Assembly (NCBI RefSeq): GCF_001475935.1
Contig: NZ_LDQA01000024.1
Coordinates: 104,429-168,428 of the forward strand
Reading direction: 5' to 3'
DNA length: 64,000 bases
From: Aureimonas ureilytica
Lineage (GTDB): Bacteria; Pseudomonadota; Alphaproteobacteria; Rhizobiales; Rhizobiaceae
This document shows, one piece after another, positions 1 to 9,604 of the stretch. The translations under genes and the position numbers were made by a program. The notes under the pieces are model-generated. The model searched no databases. It worked only from the letters and a program-made list of their open reading frames with translations, and was not told where the DNA came from. Each line of letters opens with the position of its first letter. Position 1 is the first letter of the stretch.

Positions 1-213
1 CTGACCTTCCTCGTGGCCGGGCCGACAAGCCAGACGCTGGTCGTCTCGCTCTATTACGCGGTCTTTGCGTCCGGCGTGCGCGCCTCGCAGTCGATCGACG
101 CCATGGCCGTGGTCTATATGGTCACGACACTCTTCTGGCTCGTGCTCGCCCTGCGATTCGTCAATCCGACGCAGATCGTGGCTAGAGCCAAGCAGTCCCA
201 GCCGGCGCATTGA
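1..213 (+). CDS. ABC transporter permease, C-terminal fragment
   Basis: Open from the first base and cut by the window edge; the last 70 residues remain. They contain two hydrophobic stretches (around LVVSLYYAVFASG and AVVYMVTTLFWLVLALRF) followed by a basic cytoplasmic tail, as at the C-terminus of BPD_transp_1 permeases of the spermidine/putrescine-like class. The gene ends 37 bases before a polyol-dehydrogenase-type gene on the same strand, so the lost upstream part is probably a sugar-alcohol or sugar-acid uptake operon. Substrate cannot be told from this fragment. The permease assignment is fairly safe; the subfamily is a guess. Confidence 0.65.
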   Translation: MTFLVAGPTSQTLVVSLYYAVFASGVRASQSIDAMAVVYMVTTLFWLVLALRFVNPTQIVARAKQSQPAH

Positions 214-250
214 GCGCCGGCCCCATCGTGAGGCCCAAGGGAAACCCGAC

Positions 251-1726
251 ATGACCCGCCTGTCCGAGACCGCTCTCGCGAACCTTCCGTCCAGCGTCCA
301 GCGCCCCGCCTATAACCGCACGGACGTGAAGGTCGGTATCGTCCATCTCGGCCTCGGGGCGTTCCACCGCGCCCATCAGGCCGTGATGACGGAAGCGGTG
401 CTCGCCTCGGGCGATCTGCGCTGGGGCATTGCCGGCGTGTCGCTGCGCAGCCCCGACACGCGCGATGCGCTGGAACCGCAGGACGGGCTCTATACCGTGG
501 CCGTGCGCGGCGCTGAGGGCGATCGCTTCGAGGTGATCGGCGCGATCCTCCAGAGCCTCGTCGCGCCGGAAGACCCCGAAGCCGTCCTTGCCCTCATGGC
601 GGCGCCGGACACGCGCATCGTCTCCTTGACGGTGACCGAAAAGGGCTATTGCCACAAGCCGGCGACGGGCGAACTCGACGAGGCCCATCCCGGTATCGTT
701 CATGATCTGGCTGAGCCAACCAAGCCCCAGACCGCGATCGGCTTCCTCGTCGAGGCGCTGGATCGCCGTCGCCGCGCCGGCTTGCAGCCCTTCACGGTTC
801 TGTCCTGCGACAATCTCCCGTCCAACGGGCGCACGGTCGCCAAGGTCGTCACACGCTTTGCCGAACTGCGGGATGCCGAACTCGGCGCCTGGGTCCGCGA
901 GCATGTGGCCTTCCCCTGCACCATGGTGGACCGCATCGTGCCGGCCACCACCGACGCCGATCGCGCGCTGGTGGCTGAGGCGCTCGGCGTCGAGGATTCC
1001 TGGCCCGTCATGGCCGAGCCCTTCACCCAATGGGTGGTGGAGGATCATTTCCCCACTGGGCGTCCGCAATGGGAGCTGGGCGGCGCGACCTTCGCGAGCG
1101 AAGTCGAGCCCTTCGAGCTGATGAAACTCCGCCTTCTCAATGGCTCGCATTCGACGCTCGCGTATCTCGGCTACCTCTCGGGCCATGAGACGGTCGCCGA
1201 CGCCATGGCCGCGCCGGGCTTCGCCGAGCTACTGGAAGCCATGATGCGCGAGGAGGTCACGCCGACCCTGCCGAGCCTTCCGGGCTTCGATCTCACCGCC
1301 TATCGCGCCGCGCTTCTGGAGCGCTTCCGCAACCCGGCGCTGCGCCATCGCACATGGCAGATCGCCATGGACGGCTCACAGAAGCTGCCGCAGCGGCTTC
1401 TCGGCACGATCCGCGACCGGCTGAAGGCGGGCGCGGGCTTCGAGCGTCTGGCGCTCGGCGTCGCGGCTTGGATGGTCTATGCCACCGGGCATGACGAGCA
1501 TGGCCAGCCGATCGACGTGCGCGATCCGCTGGCGGCGCGTTTTGCCGAAGCGACCACCGACAAGCGCACGGCGGAGGCGCTGGTCGAGGCCTATTTCCAG
1601 TTCCCGGAAGTCTTCGGCGCGGACCTGACGCACGATCCGCATTTCCGGGAGGAAGTCACGCGCGAATTGGCGGGGCTGCTCGCCATCGGCGCGGCGCGGA
1701 CGGTGGCGGAAGTCGGAGGCCACTAA
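251..1726 (+). CDS. Mannitol dehydrogenase family protein (mannitol 2-dehydrogenase / fructuronate reductase type)
   Basis: 491-residue NAD(P)-dependent polyol or hexuronate oxidoreductase of the long-chain mannitol dehydrogenase family, which interconverts sugar alcohols or aldonates and ketoses in the cytoplasm. The N-terminal Rossmann region shows GLGAFHRAHQ at about residue 30. The family's catalytic K-x4-N-x2-H pattern is present in KLRLLNGSHS, and length fits the family (about 480-500). The ATG at 251 is chosen because homologous-looking sequence begins there; the frame stays open further upstream but those residues look like shadow translation. It follows an ABC permease gene, so it probably oxidises the imported substrate. 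Mannitol, arabitol, sorbitol or fructuronate cannot be separated by eye. Confidence 0.9.
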   Translation: MTRLSETALANLPSSVQRPAYNRTDVKVGIVHLGLGAFHRAHQAVMTEAVLASGDLRWGIAGVSLRSPDTRDALEPQDGLYTVAVRGAEGDRFEVIGAILQSLVAPEDPEAVLALMAAPDTRIVSLTVTEKGYCHKPATGELDEAHPGIVHDLAEPTKPQTAIGFLVEALDRRRRAGLQPFTVLSCDNLPSNGRTVAKVVTRFAELRDAELGAWVREHVAFPCTMVDRIVPATTDADRALVAEALGVEDSWPVMAEPFTQWVVEDHFPTGRPQWELGGATFASEVEPFELMKLRLLNGSHSTLAYLGYLSGHETVADAMAAPGFAELLEAMMREEVTPTLPSLPGFDLTAYRAALLERFRNPALRHRTWQIAMDGSQKLPQRLLGTIRDRLKAGAGFERLALGVAAWMVYATGHDEHGQPIDVRDPLAARFAEATTDKRTAEALVEAYFQFPEVFGADLTHDPHFREEVTRELAGLLAIGAARTVAEVGGH

Positions 1727-1762
1727 AGCCCAGCCGCTCTCAAGCAGCGTCGCGAACAGTCC

Positions 1763-1800
1763 AAACGGCCCATGTCGGATCAATCCGACATGGGCCGTTT
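1763..1800 (+). terminator. Perfect 18-bp hairpin downstream of the dehydrogenase
   Basis: Two 18-base arms (1763-1780 and 1783-1800) are exact reverse complements separated by 2 bases. It lies 37 bases after the dehydrogenase stop, and the right arm ends in TTT. There is no long T tract, so intrinsic termination is likely but not certain; the symmetry would let it act on both strands. Confidence 0.6.
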
Positions 1801-2123
1801 GCCGTTGTGCCGAAGTTGGTACGAGGCCCGGCGTCGCCGCCCTTGGGTTAGATTTACCCTTTGTTGCCCCTCTTGGCTGAGAACGGGAAAAGTGAGGGAA
1901 CATCCCGAAGGTGTTAGCCCGTCAGCAAGGAGTTTCCCTCAAGTTATAATCAGAATTGATTAGAAGAAGTGCTAATGCGCTTCTTATTGTCAGTATCACT
2001 TATGGTTTTTGTTCTGAGATCGCGAGAATTCCATTCGAATGAATGGAACATTGCGAATTTGTGTTCGTCGCAACGTGTCCGTCGTTGCCGTGACGTCAAT
2101 GGCTGTGTCGTGGGGTTTATTCT
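1801..2123. other. Intergenic leader of the MCP gene
   Basis: About 320 bases without a convincing gene, clearly more AT-rich than the surroundings from about 1940 on (for example AAGTTATAATCAGAATTGAT at 1951-1970). This fits a promoter region for the chemoreceptor at 2124. A weak hairpin (AAGAAG at 1964-1969 with CTTCTT at 1980-1985) is present. I could not fix a -35/-10 pair. Confidence 0.4.
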
Positions 2124-4376
2124 ATGCGTATGACGATCAAGGCAAAGCTTGCCGGAGCGTTCGGCGGCGTGCTGTTGCTGCTGGGAGCCAGCGGTTACAT
2201 GGCGGTTGCTGGTCTAAGGCAGACCAATGCCGCCATGACGAGCTTCACCACCGGACCTTTCATCCAGGTCCAAAGCGGTATGGAGGTGGCGAAGGCGGTG
2301 ACCGACACGCGTCGCCTCACGCTTCGCATCCTTCTGTCGAGCGACCGCGCCATGATCGACGCCTATAAGGCGGCTGTCGCGCAGAACTGGAGCACGATCG
2401 AGACCTCGCTCAAACATTTCGAAGCCGCCACGACGGGCAACGATCGCGAGAGTGTCACGCAGTTTCATGCGTTGGTCGATGACTTCCGCAAGGCCGCCGA
2501 CGCCTCGATGATGCAGCTCGAAAAGGCCAATCTCGAAGCCGGCAACACGACGATCCTGGAAACGCAGAAGGCGGTCGATCCGATCATCGGCGAGATCGCC
2601 GGGATGCGGGACAGCCTGCGTCGTGACAACGCCCTGGCCCAGTCGCAGCGTTTGGACGATCTGGCAAGCGCTATCGCCTCGGCCCGCATGGCAGCCGTTT
2701 CGGCCGTAATTCTGTCCGACGACGCGCAGATCAGGGCCTCCGCCGCTCTGGTGAACAAGAGCGCGGACACGATCGCAGCGCAGATCGACGAGCTGGCAGG
2801 CATCATGCCGGCGAGCTACGCCTCGACCCTCGCGGGGATGAAGTCCGAATGGGCGTCGGCTGCCGACATTCTGAAGCAGCAGGCCGAAATCGGCGTCGTC
2901 AACGACTTTGCGAAGGCCCAGAACATTCTGGAGAACCAGTTGACGCCCACCGCCGACAAGCTGTCGACCTTCGTTCAGCAGTTGAACCACCAGTTGGCGG
3001 ACACCGCTGTCGAGGTGTCGGCGCAGGCTCAGACCTCCTATGACACCATCCGCTTCGATCTGATCGCGCTCATCATCGGCGCTGTGCTCGTGGGGGCCGC
3101 TGCCGCCGTCTGGATCTCGCTTTCGATTTCGCGGGGCCTTTCCAAGTCCGTGGCTCTGGCCGAGGCGATCGGTTCCGGCGACCTGACGCAACGCGCGGCG
3201 ATCACCACGCGCGACGAGATCGGCGATCTCCAGCTGGCCATGAACGGCATGTCCGACAAGCTGAGCGAGATCGTCTCCGACGTCATCAACTCGTCCAGCC
3301 AGGTCGCGGCCGGTGCCCGTCAGTCGGCCATGACCGCCGAGCAGCTGAGCCAGGGCGCCAGCGAGCAGGCCGCTTCGACCGAGCAGATCGGCCAGGGCGC
3401 GAACGAGCAGGCCGCCTCTACGCAGCAGCTGAGCCAAGGCGCCACCGAACAGGCGGCCGCGATGGAACAGGCCTCCTCGGCCATGGAAGAAATGGCGGCC
3501 AATATCCGCCAGAACGCTGAAAATGCCGGCGCCACGGCCAAGATCGCCGGGAACGCCTCGCAGAACGCGCAGAAGAGCGGCGTCGCCGTCGCCAACTCCG
3601 TCGACGCCATGCGCACCATCGCCGAGAAGATCCGCATCGTTCAGGAAATCGCCCGTCAGACCGACCTTCTCGCTCTGAACGCCGCGATCGAAGCCGCCCG
3701 CGCCGGTGCCCATGGCAAGGGCTTCGCGGTGGTCGCCTCCGAAGTGCGCAAGCTCGCCGAGCGCAGTCAGGCCGCCGCGAGCGAGATCAGCTCGCTCTCG
3801 ACCTCGACGCTGCACGTCTCGGAAGAGGCCGGTCGAATGCTGGAGCAACTCGTTCCCGACATCCAGCGCACGGCCGATCTCGTGGCCGAAATCTCCGCGG
3901 CCTGCCGTGAGCAGAATTCGGGTGCCGAGCAGATCAATCAAGCGATCCAGCAGCTCGATCAGGTCACGCAGCAGGTCAGCAATTCGGCCACGCAGATCGA
4001 CCAGATCGCGCAGCAGACCAGCGTCGCCATCCAGTCCCTCGATCAGGTCACGCAGCAGAACGCCAGCGCGGCCAACGAAATGTCGGCAACGGCCGAACAG
4101 CTCGCCGCCGAGGCCCGCCGTCTGGCCGATCGCGTCAGCTACTTCCAGCTGACCGGTCAGCGCGACCGCCCGGCAGCCCCGATGTCCGTGGTCCTCGACG
4201 CGCCGGTCGCCCGACCGGTGGCAGCCGGAGACGCCCGCACGCTCCAGTCGCAGGTCGGTCGCTTCGCCACCTCGCGCCCTGAGCGGACCCCGCAGCCTTC
4301 GGCTCAGCGTTCCGGCTTCGAACTGGATCTCGGCGAAACCGATCCGCAGAAGGGCTTCGAGCGCATGAGCGCCTGA
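2124..4376 (+). CDS. Methyl-accepting chemotaxis protein with long periplasmic sensor and extended signalling hairpin
   Basis: 750-residue transmembrane chemoreceptor that signals ligand occupancy to CheA/CheW. A membrane segment near residues 8-30 is followed by a helical periplasmic domain of about 280 residues (HBM-like, from composition) and a second membrane segment at about 313-336. HAMP comes next, then the signalling coiled coil whose tip reads [20 protein letters not shown]. Compared with the other MCP in this window (48414-50003), both arms of the coiled coil are longer by exactly 28 residues (422-449 and 617-644), each made of two 14-residue units rich in Q, A and S. The C-terminal tail of about 70 residues is Pro/Arg-rich and lacks an obvious CheR-binding NWETF-like pentapeptide. 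Monocistronic; ligand unknown. Confidence 0.95.
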   Translation: MRMTIKAKLAGAFGGVLLLLGASGYMAVAGLRQTNAAMTSFTTGPFIQVQSGMEVAKAVTDTRRLTLRILLSSDRAMIDAYKAAVAQNWSTIETSLKHFEAATTGNDRESVTQFHALVDDFRKAADASMMQLEKANLEAGNTTILETQKAVDPIIGEIAGMRDSLRRDNALAQSQRLDDLASAIASARMAAVSAVILSDDAQIRASAALVNKSADTIAAQIDELAGIMPASYASTLAGMKSEWASAADILKQQAEIGVVNDFAKAQNILENQLTPTADKLSTFVQQLNHQLADTAVEVSAQAQTSYDTIRFDLIALIIGAVLVGAAAAVWISLSISRGLSKSVALAEAIGSGDLTQRAAITTRDEIGDLQLAMNGMSDKLSEIVSDVINSSSQVAAGARQSAMTAEQLSQGASEQAASTEQIGQGANEQAASTQQLSQGATEQAAAMEQASSAMEEMAANIRQNAENAGATAKIAGNASQNAQKSGVAVANSVDAMRTIAEKIRIVQEIARQTDLLALNAAIEAARAGAHGKGFAVVASEVRKLAERSQAAASEISSLSTSTLHVSEEAGRMLEQLVPDIQRTADLVAEISAACREQNSGAEQINQAIQQLDQVTQQVSNSATQIDQIAQQTSVAIQSLDQVTQQNASAANEMSATAEQLAAEARRLADRVSYFQLTGQRDRPAAPMSVVLDAPVARPVAAGDARTLQSQVGRFATSRPERTPQPSAQRSGFELDLGETDPQKGFERMSA

Positions 4377-4401
4377 CAAAGGAACCCTCCGTCATCGTCT
4401 C

Positions 4402-4438
4402 TTCGGCTCTCCCGGCTATATCTGCCGGGCGGGCCGAA
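4402..4438 (+). terminator. Hairpin after the MCP gene
   Basis: TTCGGC (4402-4407) pairs with GCCGAA (4433-4438) and CCCGGC (4411-4416) with GCCGGG (4424-4429), around a 3x3 internal loop and a 7-base loop. It lies between the MCP stop and corA. No T tract follows, so termination is plausible but weakly supported. Confidence 0.4.
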
Positions 4439-4495
4439 CCGTCTCGCGATGAAACCCTCCAGCGGCGCGCGCTGATTTCCCGTTGAAAGAGCTCC

Positions 4496-5461
4496 ATGAC
4501 CGTTGTTGCCGGCTTCGAATATCGGGATGGAGAGCGGGTTCGCGAGGTCTCGCTCTTCGAGCCGCTTCCCCGGCGCGAGCCCGGCAGCTTCATCTGGATC
4601 GGCATTGCCGATCCGACGGAAGCCGAGATGGAGGCGATCGGCCGGTGTTTCGATCTTCATCCCTTAGCGCTGGAGGATGCGCGCCAGCCCCATGTGCGCC
4701 CGAAGCTCGAAGTCTACGATCGCGATCTGTTCCTCGTGGCGCGCACGGCGATGCGCGAGGGCGACCATATCCGCTACGGCAATACGTCGATCTTCGTCTG
4801 CGACGATGTGATCGTCACGATCCGCACGGGCTCGCACAGCGATCACAAGCCTCTGCGCGCCAAGCTGGAAGCCTCGCCCTTGCTCCTGCGATATGGTGTC
4901 GATTACGTGCTTTACGGTGTTCTCGACTTCGTGGTCGCCAATTACGAGCCGGTTCTGGAATCGATCGAGGAAGACCTGTTCGACATGGAGCGGCAGGCGC
5001 TCGACACGTTTCTGACGCGCGCCGAGATCAACCGGCTCTTCGCCATCCGCCGCGAGCTGGCCCGCTTCGGGCGCATCATGGGGCCGATGGAGGAGATGCT
5101 GGAGCGTCTGACCCATCTGGCGCTGAAAAGCCTGGATGAGGACGTGCGCCCCTATTTCAGCGATGTCTATGGCCGCGTGCGCCGCGCCTCCGCGCGCATC
5201 GAGGGCGCGCGGGACAGCATCACCGCGACGCTCGAAGCGTCCTCGCTTCTGGAACAGCACCGGCAAGGCGAGATCACCCGACAGCTCGCCGCCTGGGCCG
5301 CGATCCTCGCCGTGCCCACCGCCATCGCCGGCGTCTACGGCATGAATTTCGAGAACATGCCTGAGCTTCACTGGCGCTACGGCTATTACATGGTGCTATC
5401 AGCCATTCTGACGGTCGCCGGCTTTCTGTTCTGGCGCTTCCGCCGCAGCGGATGGCTTTGA
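4496..5461 (+). CDS. corA: CorA-family magnesium/divalent cation transporter
   Basis: 321-residue inner-membrane channel for Mg2+ (possibly Co2+/Ni2+ or Zn2+). A large cytoplasmic alpha/beta N-terminal domain is followed by a long helix and two C-terminal membrane segments. The family signature GMN is present in YGMNFENMPE at about residue 282, between the membrane helices, and length is normal (310-330). It stands alone between an MCP gene and a convergent carrier gene. A second, unrelated Mg2+ carrier (MgtE) lies at 46953. The family call is strong; the transported ion is inferred. Confidence 0.93.
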   Translation: MTVVAGFEYRDGERVREVSLFEPLPRREPGSFIWIGIADPTEAEMEAIGRCFDLHPLALEDARQPHVRPKLEVYDRDLFLVARTAMREGDHIRYGNTSIFVCDDVIVTIRTGSHSDHKPLRAKLEASPLLLRYGVDYVLYGVLDFVVANYEPVLESIEEDLFDMERQALDTFLTRAEINRLFAIRRELARFGRIMGPMEEMLERLTHLALKSLDEDVRPYFSDVYGRVRRASARIEGARDSITATLEASSLLEQHRQGEITRQLAAWAAILAVPTAIAGVYGMNFENMPELHWRYGYYMVLSAILTVAGFLFWRFRRSGWL

Positions 5462-5471
5462 CGCCGATCCG

Positions 5472-6695
5472 CTATGCCTGTCCGGCGGCATAAAGATCCG
5501 ATTGCCGGTCGAGATGACGCGTCATGACGAGCAGCACGGCGGCGGCTGCCATCATGCCGGTCGCCGAGAGAATGGCGGTTCGAAAGTCGAAAAGGCTGGC
5601 GAGCCCGCCGAGCAGAGCCGAGGCCATCAGCCCGCCGACGAAGAGCGAGTTCATGTAAAGCGAGGTCGCCCGGCCGATTCGCCCGCGCGCGAAGCCCTGC
5701 ACGAAACTGGCGCTGACGCCCGCGAACACGCCGTAATAAAGCCCCTCCAGAGCCGCGCCGAGCACGAGATGGGGGATCGAGCGGGTCTGGGCCAACACCC
5801 CATAGGCGAGGATGCCGAGACCTGCGGAAAGAACCAGGCAGCGCCGTGCGCCGATCCGCCGCAAGAGAGGTGCGCTGGCCAGAATGACCAAAACCTCCAT
5901 GAAGCATTTCACCGCAAAGGACAGGCCCGGCGCATAGGTCGGCAGGCCCGCTTCCCGGACATAGAACAGCGGCAGCGCCGCCGTGCAGAGAACATGCGAA
6001 ACCGAAAACAGAAGACAGGCGCCGGCTGCGAGCCAGAGCGCCGGGTTCGGCGCTTCGTCTTCGGCCTGTGACGCACCCCCGCTCTCCTTCAAGGCTACGA
6101 TCTTGCGAAAGCCTGTTGGCAGACAGATCCAGCCAAGGCCGAGGGAGAGGGCGCAGAGCAGCGCGCCTCCCTCGAACACGACAGCGCTTCCCCATCGATC
6201 GGCTGCACCGAAGGCGAGCGCCGGGCCGATCATCCAGCCGAGCGAGGTCATGGTGCGAAGGCGCGTGTTGTATCGCGCCGCGTCGAGGCCCTCCCGTTCG
6301 GCATAAAGGCGACCGAAGGAATAGAGGCTGGAGGTCGCCGAATTGCCGAGCGCCAAAAGGGGGGCGGCGAGGACCAGAAGGGCCGGGAAGCCATGCGGCA
6401 GCACCAGAACGACGACGCCGAGCAGGCGCAAGGCATTGGCGGCGGAGACGAGTCGCGCGATGCGTGCGCCCCCATCGATCCTCTCGCCGCAGAAGCGGTT
6501 CGCGCCCACGGTCACCAGCGTCGCCACGGCCGCGTAGAGGCTCATCGCCCAGGGCGGCTGGTGCAGATCCTCCACGATATGGAAGCCCATAAAGGTCGCG
6601 AGCGAGGCGCTGGCGAGCGCCACGGCGAAGAGGCTGACCAGGATGAAAACGGAATCCGGTCCGCCGGTGGACTGGCGGTTGGCGTCTTGGGTCAT
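5472..6695 (-). CDS. MFS transporter, sugar efflux (Set) type
   Basis: 407-residue major facilitator with about 12 hydrophobic segments. Overall length and loops such as LASASLATFMGFHIVED and the central RYNTRLRTMTSLGWMIGPAL resemble the SetA/SetB sugar-efflux carriers (about 390 residues). The frame stays open 100 codons further upstream, but that extension is Arg-rich and unlike membrane protein, so the ATG at 6695 (MTQDANRQ) is chosen. It is convergent with corA and divergent from a sugar ABC-transporter operon at 6958, which would suit export of excess sugar or analogues. MFS is secure; sugar efflux is an inference from resemblance. Confidence 0.8.
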   Translation of the reverse strand: MTQDANRQSTGGPDSVFILVSLFAVALASASLATFMGFHIVEDLHQPPWAMSLYAAVATLVTVGANRFCGERIDGGARIARLVSAANALRLLGVVVLVLPHGFPALLVLAAPLLALGNSATSSLYSFGRLYAEREGLDAARYNTRLRTMTSLGWMIGPALAFGAADRWGSAVVFEGGALLCALSLGLGWICLPTGFRKIVALKESGGASQAEDEAPNPALWLAAGACLLFSVSHVLCTAALPLFYVREAGLPTYAPGLSFAVKCFMEVLVILASAPLLRRIGARRCLVLSAGLGILAYGVLAQTRSIPHLVLGAALEGLYYGVFAGVSASFVQGFARGRIGRATSLYMNSLFVGGLMASALLGGLASLFDFRTAILSATGMMAAAAVLLVMTRHLDRQSDLYAAGQA

Positions 6696-6848
6696 GGCTT
6701 GGGGTCCGGAGGCTTCGATCCGGCTCCGCGCCGGGAAGGGCTCGCCTCTACGCGCGCAGCGTGTCGTCCCGATGACAGCTTCCCTCACGCTGGTTCGCCT
6801 GTAAGGGTAGGCCGCGTCAAGAAACATCCGCGACGGCGAAAGTCGCAG

Positions 6849-6890
6849 TTGACATATGTCGAGTGATGTCTGAAAAAAGTCATATGAACA
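6849..6890 (+). promoter_or_regulatory. Promoter/operator region of the ABC-transporter operon
   Basis: A consensus -35 hexamer TTGACA (6849-6854) overlaps the palindrome GACATATGTC (6851-6860). A second CATATG core follows at 6881-6886. The AT-rich block stands out in GC-rich DNA and lies 70-110 bases before the ATPase start codon. The two SorC-type regulators of this island are candidate binders. No good -10 is visible. Confidence 0.35.
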
Positions 6891-6957
6891 CCGAGGGGAG
6901 TCGGTGGGGAGGAGGAAGGCGCGGCTGGGCAGAAGCTTCGCTTTCGGGAGGAATGCC

Positions 6958-8439
6958 ATGTCGACACCGCTTCTGCGGGTTGAGGGCTTGCGCAAGTCGT
7001 TCGGCGGCGTTGCGGCCCTGAAGGACGGCCGCTTCGAGCTGGCCCCCGGTTCCGTTCACGCGCTCTGCGGCGGCAATGGCGCGGGCAAATCCACCTTTCT
7101 TTCCATCCTGATGGGCATCCACCAGCGCGACGGCGGCACGATCTGGCGCGGCGAGCGCGAGGTCGAGTTTTCGAGCCCCGCCGAGGCGCTGGCGGCCGGC
7201 ATCGCCATCATCGAGCAAGAGCTGAGCCCCGTTCCCTTCATGACGGTGGCCGAGAATATCTATCTCGGCCGCGAGCCCTCGGGCCGTTTCGGCGGCATCG
7301 ACTTTCGCGCCATGAACCGCAATGCGCAGAGCCTTCTGGGTGGGCTCGGCTTCGACATTCGCGCCAACCAGACCATGCAGACGCTGACGGTTGCGCAGAT
7401 GCAGTTGGTCGAGATCGCCAAGGCGCTGAGTCACGACGCCGATGTCATCTTCATGGACGAGCCGACCTCAGCCATCGGCGAGCGCGAGGCGCAGCAGCTT
7501 TTCTCCGCCATCGAGCGGCTGAAGGCGCAGGGGCGCGGCATCGTCTATGTCTCGCACCGCCTGTCCGAGATCTTCCAGATCGCCGACAGCTATACGGTGT
7601 TTCGCGATGGGGCCTATGTCGCGAGCGGCAAGCTCGCCGAGACCGATCGCCCCTCGCTGATCCGCATGATCGTCGGCCGTGAGCTCGGCGAGGAATATAT
7701 CAAGACCAACGCGCCGACCGAAGAGGTCGGTCTGGAGGTCGAGAGCCTGTCGAGTCCCGGCCGGATCGAGGACATTTCCTTCTCCGTGCGCAAGGGAGAA
7801 ATCTTCGGCATCTATGGCCTGATGGGCTCGGGCCGCACCGAGATTTTCGACTGCATCTTCGGTCTCGATCCCAAGCGCGAGGGGCAAATCCGCGTCGAGG
7901 GCGCGCCGGTCTCGATCTCCGGCCCGCGCGACGCGATGCGCGAGGGCATCGCCCTCGTGACCGAGGATCGCAAGCAGACCGGCCTGAACCTCTCGGACTC
8001 CGTGCGCTCCAACATCGCGCTGGCCAGCCTGCCCGAAATGAGCCCCGGCTTCGTCATGCGCGGCAAGGCCGAGATGGAGGCGAGCCGGGCCATGATCGAA
8101 CGCTTCTCTATCAAGGCCGCGCGCGACACGATGCCGGTCTCGGGTCTCTCGGGCGGAAACCAGCAGAAGGTCGTGCTCGGCAAGTGGTTCCTGCGCAATC
8201 CGCGCCTTCTGCTTCTGGATGAGCCGACGCGCGGCGTCGATGTCGGCGCCAAGCGCGAGATCTACCGCGTCATCTGCGACTTCGCGGCGTCGGGCGGCAC
8301 GGTCGTCATGATCTCCTCGGAGATCGACGAGGTGCTGGGCATGTCCGACCGCATCATGGTGATGCGCGGCGGGCGCGCCGCCGGCATCCTGCCGCGCGCG
8401 GAAGCCAGCGCCCAGTCGCTCGTCCATCTGTCGACCTGA
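6958..8439 (+). CDS. Sugar ABC transporter ATP-binding protein (two ATPase domains)
   Basis: 493-residue energising subunit of a CUT2-type (ribose/galactose-like) importer. The first nucleotide-binding domain has Walker A GGNGAGKST and Walker B region DEPTSA. The second has a degenerate Walker A (GLMGSGRTEIF), an intact signature LSGGNQQKV and DEPTRGVDVG, the usual asymmetry of this family. The ATG at 6958 is preceded by GGGAGGAA; an earlier in-frame start would add 18 Arg-rich residues. It is the first gene of an operon with permease (8508) and binding protein (9605), running on into an SDR and dihydroxyacetone-kinase-type genes. The substrate is therefore probably a polyol or short ketose (inference). 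Confidence 0.93.
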   Translation: MSTPLLRVEGLRKSFGGVAALKDGRFELAPGSVHALCGGNGAGKSTFLSILMGIHQRDGGTIWRGEREVEFSSPAEALAAGIAIIEQELSPVPFMTVAENIYLGREPSGRFGGIDFRAMNRNAQSLLGGLGFDIRANQTMQTLTVAQMQLVEIAKALSHDADVIFMDEPTSAIGEREAQQLFSAIERLKAQGRGIVYVSHRLSEIFQIADSYTVFRDGAYVASGKLAETDRPSLIRMIVGRELGEEYIKTNAPTEEVGLEVESLSSPGRIEDISFSVRKGEIFGIYGLMGSGRTEIFDCIFGLDPKREGQIRVEGAPVSISGPRDAMREGIALVTEDRKQTGLNLSDSVRSNIALASLPEMSPGFVMRGKAEMEASRAMIERFSIKAARDTMPVSGLSGGNQQKVVLGKWFLRNPRLLLLDEPTRGVDVGAKREIYRVICDFAASGGTVVMISSEIDEVLGMSDRIMVMRGGRAAGILPRAEASAQSLVHLST

Positions 8440-8507
8440 GCCTCGCGCTTCGTGAGCCTCGCGCTTCGCGCCTCGAAAAACGTCTCGAACGCACCGGGAG
8501 AACAGCG

Positions 8508-9509
8508 TTGTCTGACATCGGTATGAAGCCCGCCACCGGCTGGCTCGGCTCGGAGCGCCGCCGGCTCCTGATCCAGGAATACGGGATCTTCATCGCCTTC
8601 CTCGTTCTCGTGGCGGTGCTCGCCTTCTCGAACGAATATTTCCTGACGGCCGGCAATATCTCGAACGTTCTGCTTCAGACGTCGATCAACGGCATTCTGG
8701 CCATCGGCATGACCTTCGTCATCCTGACGCGCGGCATCGACCTTTCGGTCGGCTCGGTCGTGGCGCTGGCCGGCATGGTGAGCGCGAGCCTTGCCACCAC
8801 CTCGCCGGCGGGCGTCGCGGGCGGCCCTTATCCCGTGGCCCTGGCGCTGGCGGCCGGCATTCTCGTCGGCGTCCTGTCGGGCTCGATCGTCGGCGTGATC
8901 GTCTCGCGCTTCTCGGTGCCGGCTTTCGTGGCGACGCTCGGCATGTTGTCGGCGGCGCGCGGCGCGACGCTGATCTATGGCAATGGCCGCCCGGTGCCGG
9001 GCCTCGTGCCCGACTTCCGCGTCATCGGTACGGGCAATGTGCTCGGCATTCCTATGCCCGTCGTGATCCTCGCCGGCGTCTTCATCCTGTCCTGGTGGGT
9101 TCTCTCACGCACCCGGTTCGGCCGCTACATCTACGCCGTCGGCGGCAATCCGCACGCCGCCAAGACGTCGGGCATCGATGTCACGCGCATTCGCTTCCTC
9201 GTCTATGTCATCTCGGGCGCTCTCTCGGGTCTCGCCGGCATGATCCTTTCGGCGCGCACGGGCTCGGCCCTGCCGCAAGCGGGCGTCGCCTATGAGCTGG
9301 ATGCGATCGCGGCCGTGGTGATCGGCGGCACCTCGCTCTCGGGCGGCGTCGGACGTGTCACCGGAACGCTGATCGGCGCGCTTATCATCGGCGTCATGAA
9401 CAACGGCCTCGATCTCCTCGGCATCCAGTCCTACTACCAGCAGATCCTGAAGGGCGCCTTGATCGTCGGCGCGGTGATGCTGGACCAGACGCGCAAGCAC
9501 TCCGCCTGA
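8508..9509 (+). CDS. Sugar ABC transporter permease (RbsC-like)
   Basis: 333-residue integral membrane subunit of the BPD_transp_2 family with about 8-10 hydrophobic helices. It carries the conserved cytoplasmic-loop sequence SRTRFGRYIYAVGGNPHAA and the later GTSLSGGVGRVTGTLIGALI. It starts with TTG at 8508, five bases after GGGAGAA; the next in-frame ATG (8523) has no better ribosome site. It lies 68 bases after the ATPase and 95 before the binding protein, so it forms the membrane channel of this importer. Confidence 0.93.
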   Translation: MSDIGMKPATGWLGSERRRLLIQEYGIFIAFLVLVAVLAFSNEYFLTAGNISNVLLQTSINGILAIGMTFVILTRGIDLSVGSVVALAGMVSASLATTSPAGVAGGPYPVALALAAGILVGVLSGSIVGVIVSRFSVPAFVATLGMLSAARGATLIYGNGRPVPGLVPDFRVIGTGNVLGIPMPVVILAGVFILSWWVLSRTRFGRYIYAVGGNPHAAKTSGIDVTRIRFLVYVISGALSGLAGMILSARTGSALPQAGVAYELDAIAAVVIGGTSLSGGVGRVTGTLIGALIIGVMNNGLDLLGIQSYYQQILKGALIVGAVMLDQTRKHSA

Positions 9510-9604
9510 CACGCGTAGTCTCTTGGCCGGCGGAGGAGTCGGCCCAGCCCAACGGAGCACCATCCTGGCGCTCCCGCCTACATCCTACAGGGAGGGAACA
9601 CCCC

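Noticed and set aside
2214..4379. A 721-codon minus-strand open frame over the MCP
   Set aside because: Complement of the heptad-repeat MCP gene, rich in Leu, Gly and Arg, with no ribosome site and no family features.
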